A stretch of DNA of 64,000 bases. It comes from Mantis religiosa. Lineage: Eukaryota; Arthropoda; Insecta; Mantodea; Mantidae. The stretch lies in contig JAUKNK010000320.1 in assembly GCA_030765055.1 (NCBI GenBank), positions 6,874,501-6,938,500 of the forward strand. The letters are read 5' to 3'. Under the pieces are notes generated by a model. It ran no database searches, was not told the DNA's origin, and was given only the letters and a program-made list of their open reading frames with translations. The translations under genes and the position numbers were made by a program. This document shows, piece by piece, positions 11,167 through 21,761 of this stretch (position 1 is the stretch's first letter; each line of letters starts with the position of its first letter).

Positions 11167-11986
11167 CAGGGGCGGCTTCTGAAGGGAGTAGCATGTTTGC
11201 GCTACAACCAAAGTGCTAGGTTTCCCTTTAATGTAATGGCATGATCCATTTGGAGTTCATTTCAACCTTGTCTAGTGCAGGGGACCTGAGCGCGCTGTAT
11301 TGTTTAAAGGTGCCAAGTAGTTCACTCCCAGATGCAAACTACTGGCATACAATAGGGAGGTATAGGGCAGGACGAACCTAGGATTTGCCGAGGCAAGGAG
11401 GGGGGCGATGCGGGGCGTATGGCTGCATGTGTTTGGTTAACTTAGCTGCCAGAGAATAGTGGATGCCTAACCTGCTCGTTCTTTCATCACAGCAGCGGCA
11501 TCTATTGCGCCTATGTTAAATGTAACCTACGAATACATAGCCACATGGTTTGTGCCATGTTTTGTTATCTCTGCCGTGTTTTGAGTAGTGCATCAGAAAT
11601 ATTTATATAAATACAGGTACCTTGTGTTATAAGAAGAAACAATGAATTTCATAAAGTGTCTTTTAGCACATCCTTTTTCAAACATGACCTTAGAAGAAAA
11701 AACTGAACTTAAGCGACTTGGAAGACCCATGCCGAAATTAAACATCACACAGATAGTCAAAACAAAAACAAGATGTTTCAACAGGAACTTTAACAACGAT
11801 GTATACGATAAATATTTTAGAGTGTTTATGAAATGTGAATGTTATGTTATATGCTGTGAATTACCGTTTAGTTGTGTGTAGAGCAGTCTGTAGTGACAGG
11901 CTTAAAAAAATTTTGTTACCTTAAAAAATTAAGTTGCATGGATAACTTTGTGAACCACCAATTTTCAGAGCCACCAGCCGCCCCCA
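11167..11986 (+). mobile_element. short hAT-like element with TTF-type N-terminal relic
   Basis: Ends show the inverted repeat caggggcggc (11167-11176) and gccgccccca (11977-11986), a terminal pattern seen in hAT elements. The internal coding relic at 11642-11800 belongs to the TTF zinc-finger/hAT group. At 820 bp it lacks the RNase H-fold catalytic region and the dimerisation domain, so it is an internally deleted, non-autonomous copy. A matching 8-bp duplication is not evident. Confidence 0.65.
11642..11881 (+). pseudogene. hAT transposase N-terminal relic (TTF-type region)
   Basis: The start reads NFIKCLLAHPFSNMTLEEK, followed by LKRLGRPMPKLNI and FNRNFN. This is the lead-in to the TTF-type zinc finger in many animal hAT transposases and in the host genes derived from them. 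The zinc-binding WL-C-x-C segment expected next is replaced by an unrelated reading (FRVFMKCECYVICC), consistent with a frameshift or deletion. The family identification is from memory of its members and was not searched. Confidence 0.65.
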
Positions 11987-12354
11987 ATTTCATTTTCACA
12001 AACATAGCCAAATAACCCTTTTACAGTTCTCAAATTTATTTATATAATTATTAAACATTATACTTAATTAATTGAATGATTGATCCGAGATCCAAAAGTT
12101 CCTGTTTCACAATCTTTCTCCACTGATACCACATAACAATGAGAAAAAGTGTGGAGTAACTGTTCCACCTGATATAGAAGTCCAATAGTAATCCGTAAAA
12201 CGGAATTCACATACGGCCATCAATTTGCTTTATTAGCCTTACATATGACACCTAGATGTGTGTAGTAAAGTTAACTAGAATTAGAATAAATATCTTAAAG
12301 GAAAGCTTGTTGTATACTTGCAAAACATTACAGTAACGTCAAGATTATAATTAC
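11987..12354. other. no gene seen
   Basis: AT-rich spacer between the hAT element and a SINE body. Confidence 0.4.
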
Positions 12355-12690
12355 TACTAAGGGGATTCCGCACAGAAACCTGTGATATATTGTATTAAGC
12401 CCCCAGTGAGGCATCCCCGTGATGGAGGAGAGGTAAGAGGTGGCAGAGGGCAGTCTAATCAAGGAGTCACGACAACCCAGAGGACAGGGTCTATTCCTAC
12501 TGTTTACCAGTTGGAAACTTCCCAGGTAGGACAGCAAACCGCTATCAAGCTCGCCGTGGTCCATAAACTGGTCATCAGATCGGTCCGGAAACCTCCTACT
12601 GGAGGAGGAAATTTTCACCAGGAGCATATTGCCTTGTCATGCCGCGCGGATCCTTGTGCCCTGAAAGACTATCAGATTAGACTTTTTTTA
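12355..12690 (-). mobile_element. body/3' part of the long tRNA-derived SINE (family 1), truncated
   Basis: The sequence matches, in inverse orientation, the body of the complete SINE at 51979-52619: the ggggattccg end, the gcccccagtg segment, a cacgacaacccagagg segment, and the cctactggaggaggaaat segment. The tRNA head is absent, so this is a 5'-truncated copy. An open frame across it is incidental. Confidence 0.65.
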
Positions 12691-12757
12691 ATTGTCGATA
12701 AACTTTATTGTATCCAAATACATTATGGTACTTATAGTTGTGAGCAAGAGTAATGTT

Positions 12758-12769
12758 ACATCATTTGAA
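12758..12769. repeat. 5' target-site duplication of the Jockey-clade element
   Basis: The 12-mer acatcatttgaa is repeated exactly at 17331-17342, immediately after the A-rich tail. Confidence 0.92.
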
Positions 12770-12908
12770 GATATCGTCACGGTCGACAAGTGAACGTCGA
12801 GCGCGCAGGTTGTGTCTGAACGCTCTGCTTATAAATCACGTGTTTTTGTAGTTTAGCTGTGTCAGCTAGCTTTTGTATATTGTTCTAGGCTATACATCAT
12901 ATATCTAC

Positions 12909-14128
12909 ATGGCTCTACAAACGGATGATACCGGCAGAATATTATATTCAGCGCTAAATGTATTAAATAACGACACGAACTTCCGGGATAGCTCCAATTC
13001 TACGCTACAACTGACGACATTTAATCAGCACTTCCAATCTCAATTGTCGTCTGCTACCGGGGATAATACAGTAAGTAAACCAATACTACGACCATCTCAA
13101 CTTCACTCAATTCAGCCCCTTAATAACTCCGTGCAGCACGACGATGATACAATGGCAGATTGTGCCCCATCTGACTGTTTAGAGCGCAGCCAACGCTCAC
13201 AGCCCTCTCTCACCCAGGGTTCACAACAAAACAAACGCCGATGCACTGCCTCTGTTTCTGAACAACCTACTCTCTCACGCTATGCATATCCAATTCCTAC
13301 ATCTAATCGCTTCAATCCTTTAAGTGAAGCACCAGACCACGATTCTTCTGACACAGCCTCCATCTCTCAAAAAGAGAAAATTCCTCCTATATATGTCCGC
13401 AATGTGCACAATTATCAATTGCTACTACAAGATGTAAAAAATGTGTCTTATCTGAATTTCACACTGAGCTACGGGGAGCCATTCTTAAGGTCTACACTTC
13501 GACGTCCACGGACTACCGCAACCTTACCTTGTACTGGACATCAATTAAGCAAGAATACTACACATTTCACAACCCTTCAGACAAAATTTTTTCTGTCGTC
13601 ATACGCAACCTACCGTGCTCCCTCAGTGACCAAGAGATTTATGATGAACTTAATGCTCAGAACTTCCCTGTTCGTAAAGTTACACGTTTACTACGTAAGA
13701 ACAAGGAACCGATGCCTATCTGTGTGGTTGACCTACTTATCAATGACCAAGATAAACATATTCTTAATCTATCCCGACTACTGTACAGCGTAGTCAAAGT
13801 AGAACATCGCCGACACAATACGGAACTGCCTCAGTGTACTAACTGCCAAAACTATGGACACACCAAAAGTTACTGCCACCTAGAGCCCTGCTGTGTTCGC
13901 TGCACAGGCAACCATCACTTTTCTCAGTGCAAGAAGCCGTCTACTACACCAGCTCAGTGTGTTAATTGCCAACAAGATCATCCGGCAAACTATCGCGGTT
14001 GTTCTCATTACTTACAGCTGAGAGAACGACAGTCTCGGCGCTTTCAGCAGCAGGCAATACCATCCCATCACAATTCACAGCAACCAACCTCAGCTTCTCA
14101 ACAACAGCCACTGGTTCAGCAACAATAA
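12909..14128 (+). pseudogene. Jockey-clade ORF1 (gag-like nucleic-acid-binding protein), one frameshift
   Basis: The likely start is the methionine of MALQTDDTG at 12909. A Ser/Gln-rich N-terminal region is followed by IYVRNVHNYQLLLQDV, then the reading shifts frame near 13475. The second frame continues with DYRNLTLYW, YYTFHNPSDK, VVIRNLPCSLSDQEIYDEL (RRM-like fold of Jockey gag) and three CCHC-type knuckles: CTNCQNYGHTKSYC, CVRCTGNHHFSQC and CVNCQQDHPANYRGC. A Gln-rich tail ends at the 14128 stop. In this clade ORF1 binds element RNA in a ribonucleoprotein particle. The single frameshift is the only lesion I see in ORF1. Confidence 0.9.
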
Positions 14129-14444
14129 GCACAGCGTCCACAACAGCAACAACAAACACGACATAGTCCTTCCGCAACTGTTCCTTCACCGCCATCATGG
14201 ACTTATTCACAAGGTACTGACTGGGCGTTCACCTCCCTCTCAAGGACGTTCTTCATTTCGTTCCCCAGAGGATTCTGCATCTGCACCCCCGTCTTGGACC
14301 CTTGAAAGAAATGATTGCACCATTAGGTACTTTTCTTTGTGCAATCTGTTTTCTCCAGTTCTTCCGCAACTCCTGCAGCTTCTTAGTTCCCTTCTTTCTC
14401 CGATCTTCCATAATGGCCACCCGTAATTTTCATCTCTACGTCAG

Positions 14445-17139
14445 CTCACACTCCTGAATTGGAACTCTACCGGTCTTCGGGCTAAACGTTCCTCCTTCAT
14501 AGCATTTCTTACGCATCCCAATGTTGATATAGCTTGTGTAACAGAGACACATTTTTTTCCCAATGAGAATTTCACTGTTCCTGGTTACGTCATTTACCGG
14601 CAGGACCGTGACGCAGATAAAGCATCAGGTGGAGTGGCTCTTCTCATCCGACGTTCTCTTAGTCACAGTGAGATATTTCTCCCACATGTGCCCAATTTGG
14701 AAGTGGTGGGTATTAAACTCTATTGTGCAGACGGTGGTGACCTTGTCATTCTTAGCGCATACAAACCACCTAATTGCAGGCTGAATACTACATATCTCTC
14801 ACTTCTCTTCCCTTCGGGGAACAGCACTCTTCTAGGTGATCTCAACTGTAAGCATTCCTCCTGGGGATGCCGAAAGCCAAATCCAAATGGCCGACTTCTG
14901 TTTACAGCCCTTGCTACTTATGGCCTATCGATATTGGCACCCGAAGATCCTACTCATTTCCCTTCCAATCCCTTATTTGCCCCTGATATTCTAGATATCG
15001 GTATACACCGTAATATAAACCTGCACACTTTTGTTTCTTACATACCAGGGCTTGATTCTGATCATTGCCCGGTGATCGTCACCTTTTCTATTCCACCTGC
15101 CTTCCACCAATTAGCTCCTAGGCTGATCAACGGTTACATTCATTGGGAAGCATTCCAGTCTCATCTGGATGCAACACTCACCAGTTCGTACCAGCTTGCC
15201 ACTAATCACTATGTGGATCTCGCGATACAGCACTTCACTGACACCATTTGCAGCTGCGCTTGACTTTCCACTTCTCCACATAGACGACATCATTCTTACC
15301 CCTTCTTACCCCTCTCCATTTTAAGTCTCATCCTAGAAAAACACCATGTTCGTCGACAGTGACAACGGGACCGACAACCCTGGCTCCGTCGAAAGCTCAG
15401 CGGACTCATTTGACGGGTGAAACTGGAGTTGGATCGACATCGTCTAGAGTCCTATGAGCGCTATCTTGCGTCACTCCCTCCTTCTGACCACACGCTGTGG
15501 GAGGCCACCAAACGTGTTCTTCGTGAGCCGACTGTTGTACCGGCGCTGTCTGCAGGTGAGAGACTGGTTACAGATATTCCCACCAAGTGTGAAATTTTGG
15601 CCGATCACTTTGAGCGTGTGTTTGCACTTCCCATATCAGCCGATGATGAGACTATTGCAGACGTGGAAAAGAAGCTACATACCTATCGCACTCGACCCAC
15701 AGTCTCACAAAGGATTTCATTTACAAGCCCACGGGAACTATCTTCCCTGATTCGAGCCCTTCCCCTTAAGAAATCTCCCGGGCACGACTTGGTTCCTAAC
15801 ATTGTTATCAAGAAGCTCACCAAAAAAGCAGTTGCATACTTGTCATCCATTCTCAATGCCTGTCTACGCCTCGGCTATTTTCCTCGCACCTGGAAGTTTG
15901 TTCATATAGCAGTCTTCCATAAGCCCAATAAACCCAAACACCTCCCCGAAAGCTATCGTCCTATAAGTCTGTTTCCGACCCTCTCCAAGCTGTTTGAAAA
16001 AGTAATTCATCGCCGTCTTCTGTCTTACCTTAATCATAACCATGTTCTTTCGCCTTATCAACTTGGATTTCGTCGCAGACATTCCACTACCCACCAGCTT
16101 TTACGATTAACTCAGTCAATTGTTCACGGCTTCGAGGCCCATCAATATACCATGGCTGTCTTCCTTGATGAGGCACAGGCATTTGACAAGGTTTGGCATG
16201 ATGGTTTGCTCCTTAAGCTCTACCGCATCGGTCTTCCTAATTACTTATCACATCTAATCCACAGTTTCCTCTACGACCACAGCTTTTCAGTACGCATTGG
16301 TGGAAAGCTTTCATCTCCACGTAATATTACCGCAGGTGTCCCACAGGGTTCTATCTTGGCCCCGACTCTATTTAATATATACAGTTCTGATATTCCTGAC
16401 TTCTTTAGCTCTTTACGCTGATGACACAGTACTATATTATTCTCATGTTAATCTCCAGCACGCACAACAAGTAGTACAGCTCTCTTTAGATCGCCTAACT
16501 CATTGGTTCAGCACTTGGCGGATCTCATTGAACCCTCAGAAAACCGAAGCTAAAATTGTCACTCTTCGCCGATATACTCCGCTTACTCCGTTGCGTCTCA
16601 ACAGGAACAATGTCCCTTGGCTCACCACTACAACTCCCGTTAAATACCTTGGAGTGCTTTTGGACTCTCGACTGACTTGGGGTGCTCATATCGATCGTCT
16701 TATATCACTGGCGTCCGGGCGACTGTCAAAACTCTCACCTCTGTTGCAGCGCCGTTCCAGCCTCGGCCTACAGTCTTCATTATTACTCTACAAATCACTC
16801 GTTCGTCCGCTCATTATATATGCCTGCAAAGTGTGGGGGGCCGCACACACATTTCAACTGCATCGTCTTCAGGTTATACAGAATCGCTTCATGCGCATCG
16901 CTACCAACGCTCCATGGTTCATCCGTAATTAGCAGCTCCATCACGAACTAGGACTGTTGCCTCTTCACGACTACATTCGCAGGATCGCTCGCCGTTTCTT
17001 TTCCACGCTGCAGGAAGTTCCAGGAGCTGTGCATTATAACATCGGCGTCCGCACGCGCCAGCCCTCACGCTTGAAGAGGAGACTACCACAGGACCTGCTT
17101 CTAAGTGATACCTCTGACTCGAGTGATTCTAGTGCTTGA
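14445..17139 (+). pseudogene. Jockey-clade ORF2: endonuclease and reverse transcriptase, multiply disabled
   Basis: The endonuclease frame is open from LLNWNSTGLRAKR (14454) through VTETHFFP, GGVALLIRRS, LLGDLNCKHSSWG and LDSDHCPVIVTF, the Asn, Glu, Asp and His positions of an AP-type nuclease, up to a stop at 15263. Further stops lie at 15264-15416. The polymerase follows: SPGHDLVPN, SYRPISLFPTLSKLFE, FDKVWHDGLLLKLY, GVPQGSILAPTLFNIY, then a frameshift near 16400 into YADDTVLYY (catalytic box). KYLGVLLDSRLTWG and ATNAPWFIRN follow, then a stop at 16930 and a C-terminal tail to 17139. One palm motif reads FLDEAQAFDKVW where FLDVxxAFDxVW is usual. It nicks the target and copies element RNA there, when intact. 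At least four lesions prevent a full protein. Confidence 0.92.
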
Positions 17140-17330
17140 TGTCTGTCTTACATATTCAATAATGACATAATTTCTCAGAGAGTGTTATATGAGTTCTAAC
17201 TTAATGTAGTTAGGGGGCGGCCTGTTAGCCTACCCCTGAGTGTTACTGTTCTTATTGTACTGTTACCTTCTTTTCACTCTGATCTGTAAAGCATTGTACT
17301 GCTGATCGATCAATAAAAATTATAAAAAAA
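17140..17330 (+). other. 3' UTR and A-rich tail of the Jockey-clade element
   Basis: The UTR contains ctgtaaagcattgtactgct and ctgatcgatcaataaaaat, shared with the fragment at 4.66 kb. The tail ends in seven A residues at the duplication. Confidence 0.8.
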
Positions 17331-17356
17331 ACATCATTTGAAACGTGTATTAGGAT

Positions 17357-17597
17357 TTGTTGTTGTAATTTACGTCCCCCAACGTTAAGTCATATCGGAC
17401 GATGAATGAAATGGGTGAAATGCTGCTCATGAGTACGGGGTCCATAGAGCTTAGAACTACCCGACATCCGTCTTCCAGGATAAGGGAGAACCCCCGGAAA
17501 GGCCTGATACAGGTAACTCACCCTAACCGAGATTCGAACTCGGGACCTCTTGAACGTGAGGCAGACACACTACCCATCCACGCTACCAAGGCGTACT
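17357..17597 (-). mobile_element. tRNA-derived SINE (family 2), complete, with 11-bp target duplication
   Basis: Read on the minus strand: the head cgccttggtagcg with A box, a B box in gagttcgaatctcgg-like context, the body gttacctg and catttcattcatcgtcc, and a short tail gtaaattacaacaac. The duplication tgtattaggat occurs at 17346-17356 and 17598-17608. It begins only 4 bp beyond the Jockey element's own duplication. Confidence 0.9.
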
Positions 17598-17710
17598 TGT
17601 ATTAGGATGCTGTTCAATAAGTCCTATATCAGTTACATTTAAATATTAACAAACATGTTATATTATAAATATTTTCCTATACCCTCCTCCACAATTGCAA
17701 AATAGAAGAC

Positions 17711-17738
17711 TAAAAAAAAAAAAAAAAAAAAAAAAAAG
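17711..17738. repeat. poly(A) tract
   Basis: About 28 A residues on the plus strand. It is not obviously attached to a recognisable element. Confidence 0.8.
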
Positions 17739-17834
17739 ACACAGCAACCTGCTTATTTACTTTCATGTGTTTTTTGTATGTATGATAAAGATAAGAGTTG
17801 ATGTGAAATGCTAATGTTGATGAAATGGAGGGAA

Positions 17835-17997
17835 AGGAAATTCAGAGGGTGTAATTAAGCTACCCAGCATTTGCCTAGCGACCCAGGAAAACTCCGAAAA
17901 ACCCCATGGTTCAGGTAGGTCGGCCACGGGAATCGTACCCGTGTCACCCGAATGCGGGCCAAAGACGAAATAACCTGAGCCATCCCACTTGGCAGCA
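17835..17997 (-). mobile_element. tRNA head of the long SINE (family 1), 3'-truncated
   Basis: On the minus strand: tgggatggctcaggttatttc (A box), then cattcgggtgacacgggta and cgattcccgtggccgacct-like B box sequence, and the cctgaaccatggggtttttc body start. It stops about 160 bp into the element relative to the 641-bp copy at 52 kb. Confidence 0.75.
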
Positions 17998-18054
17998 CTT
18001 GTTATTTTATTTCACTAACGAAATTAAATATAACGAAACTACAGTTTATAAGTA

Positions 18055-18240
18055 AAGCATTCAAAGCCTCTGAAGTTAAACATGAAGTTTAATTATACAA
18101 ATATAACAATTTGTAATTTAAAACTTCACTTATAAGAAATTATGGTGTCATCATTTGTTACAGGATAAGTGAAGTTTTAAGTTACAGTATGTTATATTTG
18201 TATATATTTGTTTGCTTCACTTTTATTAGCTTCATTTTTT
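18055..18240. repeat. inverted pair of Penelope-like 3' end repeats
   Basis: The left half (about 18095-18152) carries acaaatataacaatttgtaa and aaaacttcactta. The right half (about 18163-18235) is its complement, ataagtgaagttttaa followed by gttatatttgtatat and tttgcttcact. The right half closely matches, in sequence, the minus-strand end of the Penelope-like element at 30.8 kb. Two element ends in opposite orientation thus sit about 12 bp apart. Confidence 0.7.
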
Positions 18241-19053
18241 ACGTATTTATGAAGCTTATTTATTTATACATAAGATCGTTTTCATTTGAACTGCTCAAAG
18301 GAAGGAATTCACAGGAGCCTTATACACTGATGTGCTTTTTTATTATATTATTTGTTGCTAAGTATAGAAATTAGAAGAACTACTGCTTTCATCTCATTCA
18401 ATATCAACATTTTACCAGAAATACACGCTTTGTGGTTCTCAGGATCCAATAGAAAATACGGAAAATTTTACGTGCGTACGTGTATGTCTGAATGCGTGTA
18501 CCTCTATGAGTGCGCACGAGCCCGTTTATAAATAGGTAAACTCAACAACGAAAATTTGGTAAAATCCAAACTAGACATTTATGCTTAGCATTTTTGAGGA
18601 TGTAACATGAAGATTTTCGTCACTAAACTACAGCTTGCTTAGAATAATATTTATTTCCCATTTATTCCAAAATTGCAAGGGCTTTGGCGAAAATGTCACT
18701 CATTTAACATATAATCATGTTATCTTGAACTTTCATTAACTAGCCGTGTAATCTTCTTTGTTTGAAATAATGTTATATAATGTTGAATTAAAAAGTTAAC
18801 ATAGGAAAAATAATGAAATAATTAAAATACACAATTTGTGTTAAACGCTCTTCATCGTGGGTTTTGTATTGTTGGAAAGTCCATGTGTACAATGTTCCAT
18901 GCTAACCACCGCTTAATTGACGTCATTGGACTGGTCCTCCGTCTTCGAAATAAATATAATGCAATGTAAACAAACGTAATGTTTGCAACATGTTTAATCA
19001 AAGGCTGCATATTATACTGTAATCCGATAGACTGCTCCGGGATTATCATAATA
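18241..19053. other. no gene seen
   Basis: AT-rich, short chance frames only. Confidence 0.4.
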
Positions 19054-19055
19054 TA

Positions 19056-19963
19056 CGAGGGCTGTTCAATAGAGAATGATCAAAAACTGTTTTTGACAAC
19101 GTACCTTTACTCATCGTCATAATTATGATGGCCCTTCTCAAAATAGTCTCCCTTGAATGCGATGCACTTGTCCCAGTGTTTCCGCCAGTCTTCAAAGACA
19201 AGCTGGAAACCATTTTTTGAGAGATCATTCAAAATTGCCTCCGCAGCCTTCACCACTGCTTCTGATAATGCATAATGCCTCCCACGAAAGCGTTTCTTCA
19301 AGTTAGGAAATAGAAAAAAGTCACATGGGGCTAAATCCGGACTATAGGGTAGGTGAGGGATGCACTACACTTTGAATTGTACAAGATATCCAGCAACAAC
19401 ATTAGCAATATGCAACCGCGCATTGTCGTGGTGCAGCATACAGTCTTCTTCATGGTCTTTTTCGCCCGATATGGACTTAAAATGTTTTCAGGACAACCCT
19501 ATAATATTGTCCAGTTACTGATGTCGGTGCAGGTACAACATGCTCATAAACCATTCCATGAATATCAGAGAATGAGATGACCATAACTTTCCCAGCAGAA
19601 GCAACCACTTTTGCTTTTTGGGGGGTTAGTGATGAAGGAGATTTCCACACTGAGCTTTGCTGTTTGCTCTGAGGATCAAACTGATGTAGCCAAGTTTTAT
19701 CAGCAGTGATTATGTTTGGAAGAAACTCTGGATCTCCCTCTAACATCAACTTTAACTGCATGTTACCTCCATTGCAGTGGTAGACGATACTGAATGTCTG
19801 AACTTGCCTGGTTCTCACAGGCGAGAACCAGGAGTACCAACAATGAAACTACTACGGCGTGTTTGTTTCACATTAAGCTAACAGAATATAATAAGGTTGA
19901 ATTATAGTGCGAACAATTATGACCGTAAAAAGATTATGATCATTCTTTATTGAACAGCCCTCG
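19056..19963 (-). mobile_element. mariner-family element with intact terminal repeats, internally deleted
   Basis: The terminal inverted repeats are nearly identical (cgagggctgttcaatagaga at 19056, complement of cgagggctgttcaataaaga at 19963) and both ends are flanked by TA. The 908-bp length is about 400 bp short of a full mariner. The minus strand encodes only the middle and C-terminal transposase: IITADKTWLHQFDPQSKQQS (first catalytic Asp), KVMVISFSDIHGMVYEHVVP, then after a gap the SPDLAPCD-type third catalytic segment (about 19320-19355) and KKRFRGRHY. The helix-turn-helix region is missing. It should be mobilisable only in trans, if at all. Confidence 0.9.
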
Positions 19964-20069
19964 TACATCTAACCGTCACGCGTATGTTTAACCGAATACA
20001 CATACACTTAGGTTATTCAATAATTAGCGGCAACATGTTAATTACAAACAAATAAATCATTTTGGAGCT

Positions 20070-20975
20070 GTCACATTATTGCAGTGATTTGAAGTAATCT
20101 TCAACAGGAAGAACTCGCCACCACACACCAGGAAGCCGACGGATGCCATCCACACCGACTTGTCCTAATATTCTAACAGACTGCTCTACTACTGCTACAA
20201 TTGCATGTCTGGTTCTAAAGCGAACTCCTCTAAGTGGTAATTTAATTTTTGCAAAAATGTCGAAATCACATGGGCTCATATCTGGAGAATGAGGATGCTC
20301 CAGACTTTTCCATTTCCATCTGCGAAGTAAATTAACAGGGGCAGACATGTGAGACCAGCATCATCATGTAACACAATGGAATGGGAATTCAGGAGATTTG
20401 GACGTTCACGACGCACACCTGGCGGAAATGATGTTCCATAAAGTGACTGTAATATGCACCATTCACATGATTTCCTTGAGGAACTGATTGAGTGATAAGA
20501 ATAGCGTCAAAATCATAAGCAACAATGAACATTACTTACATGATCCTGTTCTTGTTGATACTTTTTTGGCGAATCTGTGTGCTGCCACTCATTTGATTGT
20601 GTCTTTAATTTTGGTTGGTAGCATCGAAATCAGGTTACATCTAATTTTATGATACGGCGACAAAACCCTCGCCTTCATTTTCATAGCGTTCTAAGTGTAA
20701 TCTCGCTGATCCCATCCTCTGCCACATTGTTTCATCTATGAGATTGTGTGGAACCCATCAAGCGCAGAATTTCCTCATCTTTAACTTCTTAAATATGTAG
20801 AGAATCGCAGCAGTAGCAACTCCAACTTACCTTTCTAGTTCAATACAAGTCCAACAACGATGTTCTTGCAGCAGTGCTCTAAGAGCATTCACATGTACAC
20901 TACTTGCTGATTGGGGTCTGCCAGCTCCACGTTTTTGATGAACGTTTTCCCTTCCTCTAAGCAATGTATTGATCA
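20070..20975 (-). pseudogene. second mariner-family transposase relic
   Basis: On the minus strand, from high to low coordinate: GAGRPQSASSVHVNALRALL, WTCIELER, WVPHNLIDE followed by QRMGSARLHLERYENEG, then VAYDFDAILI-like sequence, SVPQGNHVNGAYYSHFMEHH, LHDDA (DNA box), RRWKWKSLEHPHSPDMSPCD and FDIFAKIKLPLRGVRFRTR, ending RRLPGVWWRV. This is the order of a mariner-type DDE transposase, but the subfamily differs from the copies at 6-7 and 19-20 kb. Stops and frameshifts are frequent. The N-terminal side runs into the palindromic element at 20985-21440. Confidence 0.8.
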
Positions 20976-20984
20976 AATAAAATC

Positions 20985-21440
20985 TGAAGCATTCCTGGCG
21001 ACGAATGCGCTCACTTTCTTCTCGGACAGTCAGCCAGGTGAAAAGATGATTAGATATAAACGTTTCGGAAGCATGCATCTCCCCCATCATCAGGATATTT
21101 ATAAAATGTTATAACCACAAATGAAATACTGGATATATCACAACTATAAACAAAGACAAAACACATCCAAAGATAACACTATTTTTATAGTGTTTGTCTT
21201 TATTTATAGTTGTGATATATTGTGATACATCCAAAGACAGAACACCTCCAAAGATAACACTATTTTTATAGTGTTTTGTCTTTGTTTATAGTTGTTATAT
21301 CCAGTATTTCATTTCAGATTATAACATTTTATGAATATCCTGATGATGGGAGAGATGCACACTCCCAAAATGTTGATATCTAATCATCTTTTCACCTGGC
21401 CGACGGTCCGAGAAGAAAGTGAGAATGTATTCGTCACTTA
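20985..21440. repeat. long palindromic (foldback) element
   Basis: The left arm (about 20996-21180) and right arm (about 21240-21440) are inverted copies. They share ctcactttcttctcgga, ccaggtgaaaagatgatta, catcatcaggatatt and gaaatactggatat in opposite orientation, and the centre has further inverted copies of aacactatttttatagtgtt. The total palindrome is about 440 bp. A partial copy of the same arm is at the window's right edge (63886-64000). It probably represents a foldback DNA transposon. Confidence 0.85.
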
Positions 21441-21728
21441 GCCACGGTACGATTTGGTAAAGTTTGTCTTCCAAGCTTCCAATAATTCGAGCATTGATAC
21501 TTCTTGCAAGCTGAATTTTAATGCAGCATCTTTGTTCGTTTTACTGAACATAGAAAACTAAAGATAACAGTCTACATTTAAACTTACTAACATGTATAAT
21601 TAAATAAAATTGTCTTCAAACTCACAACTAACAAACATTAGATACTCTTATTTTTCATTGTTAGTGGCTTACATGATCTATCGCTGATAGCGCCAATTGC
21701 AGGCAGTGTTAGCACTAATTTTTCAATG

Positions 21729-21761
<33 letters not shown>

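Larger units (their letters stand above)
12770..17330 (+). mobile_element. full-length Jockey-clade non-LTR retrotransposon
   Basis: The 4561-bp element is bracketed by a perfect 12-bp duplication acatcatttgaa (12758-12769 and 17331-17342). It has a 5' UTR, a gag-like ORF1 with three zinc knuckles, an ORF2 with apurinic-type endonuclease and reverse transcriptase, a 3' UTR and an A-rich end (aataaaaattataaaaaaa). The intact duplication says the whole element, including its true 5' end, integrated in one event. Both ORFs now carry frameshifts and stops. The minus-strand fragment at 4659-5752 is a sister copy. Confidence 0.92.

Noticed and set aside
12382..12753. 123-codon plus-strand frame
   Set aside because: It lies on the antisense of a SINE body and shows no domain.
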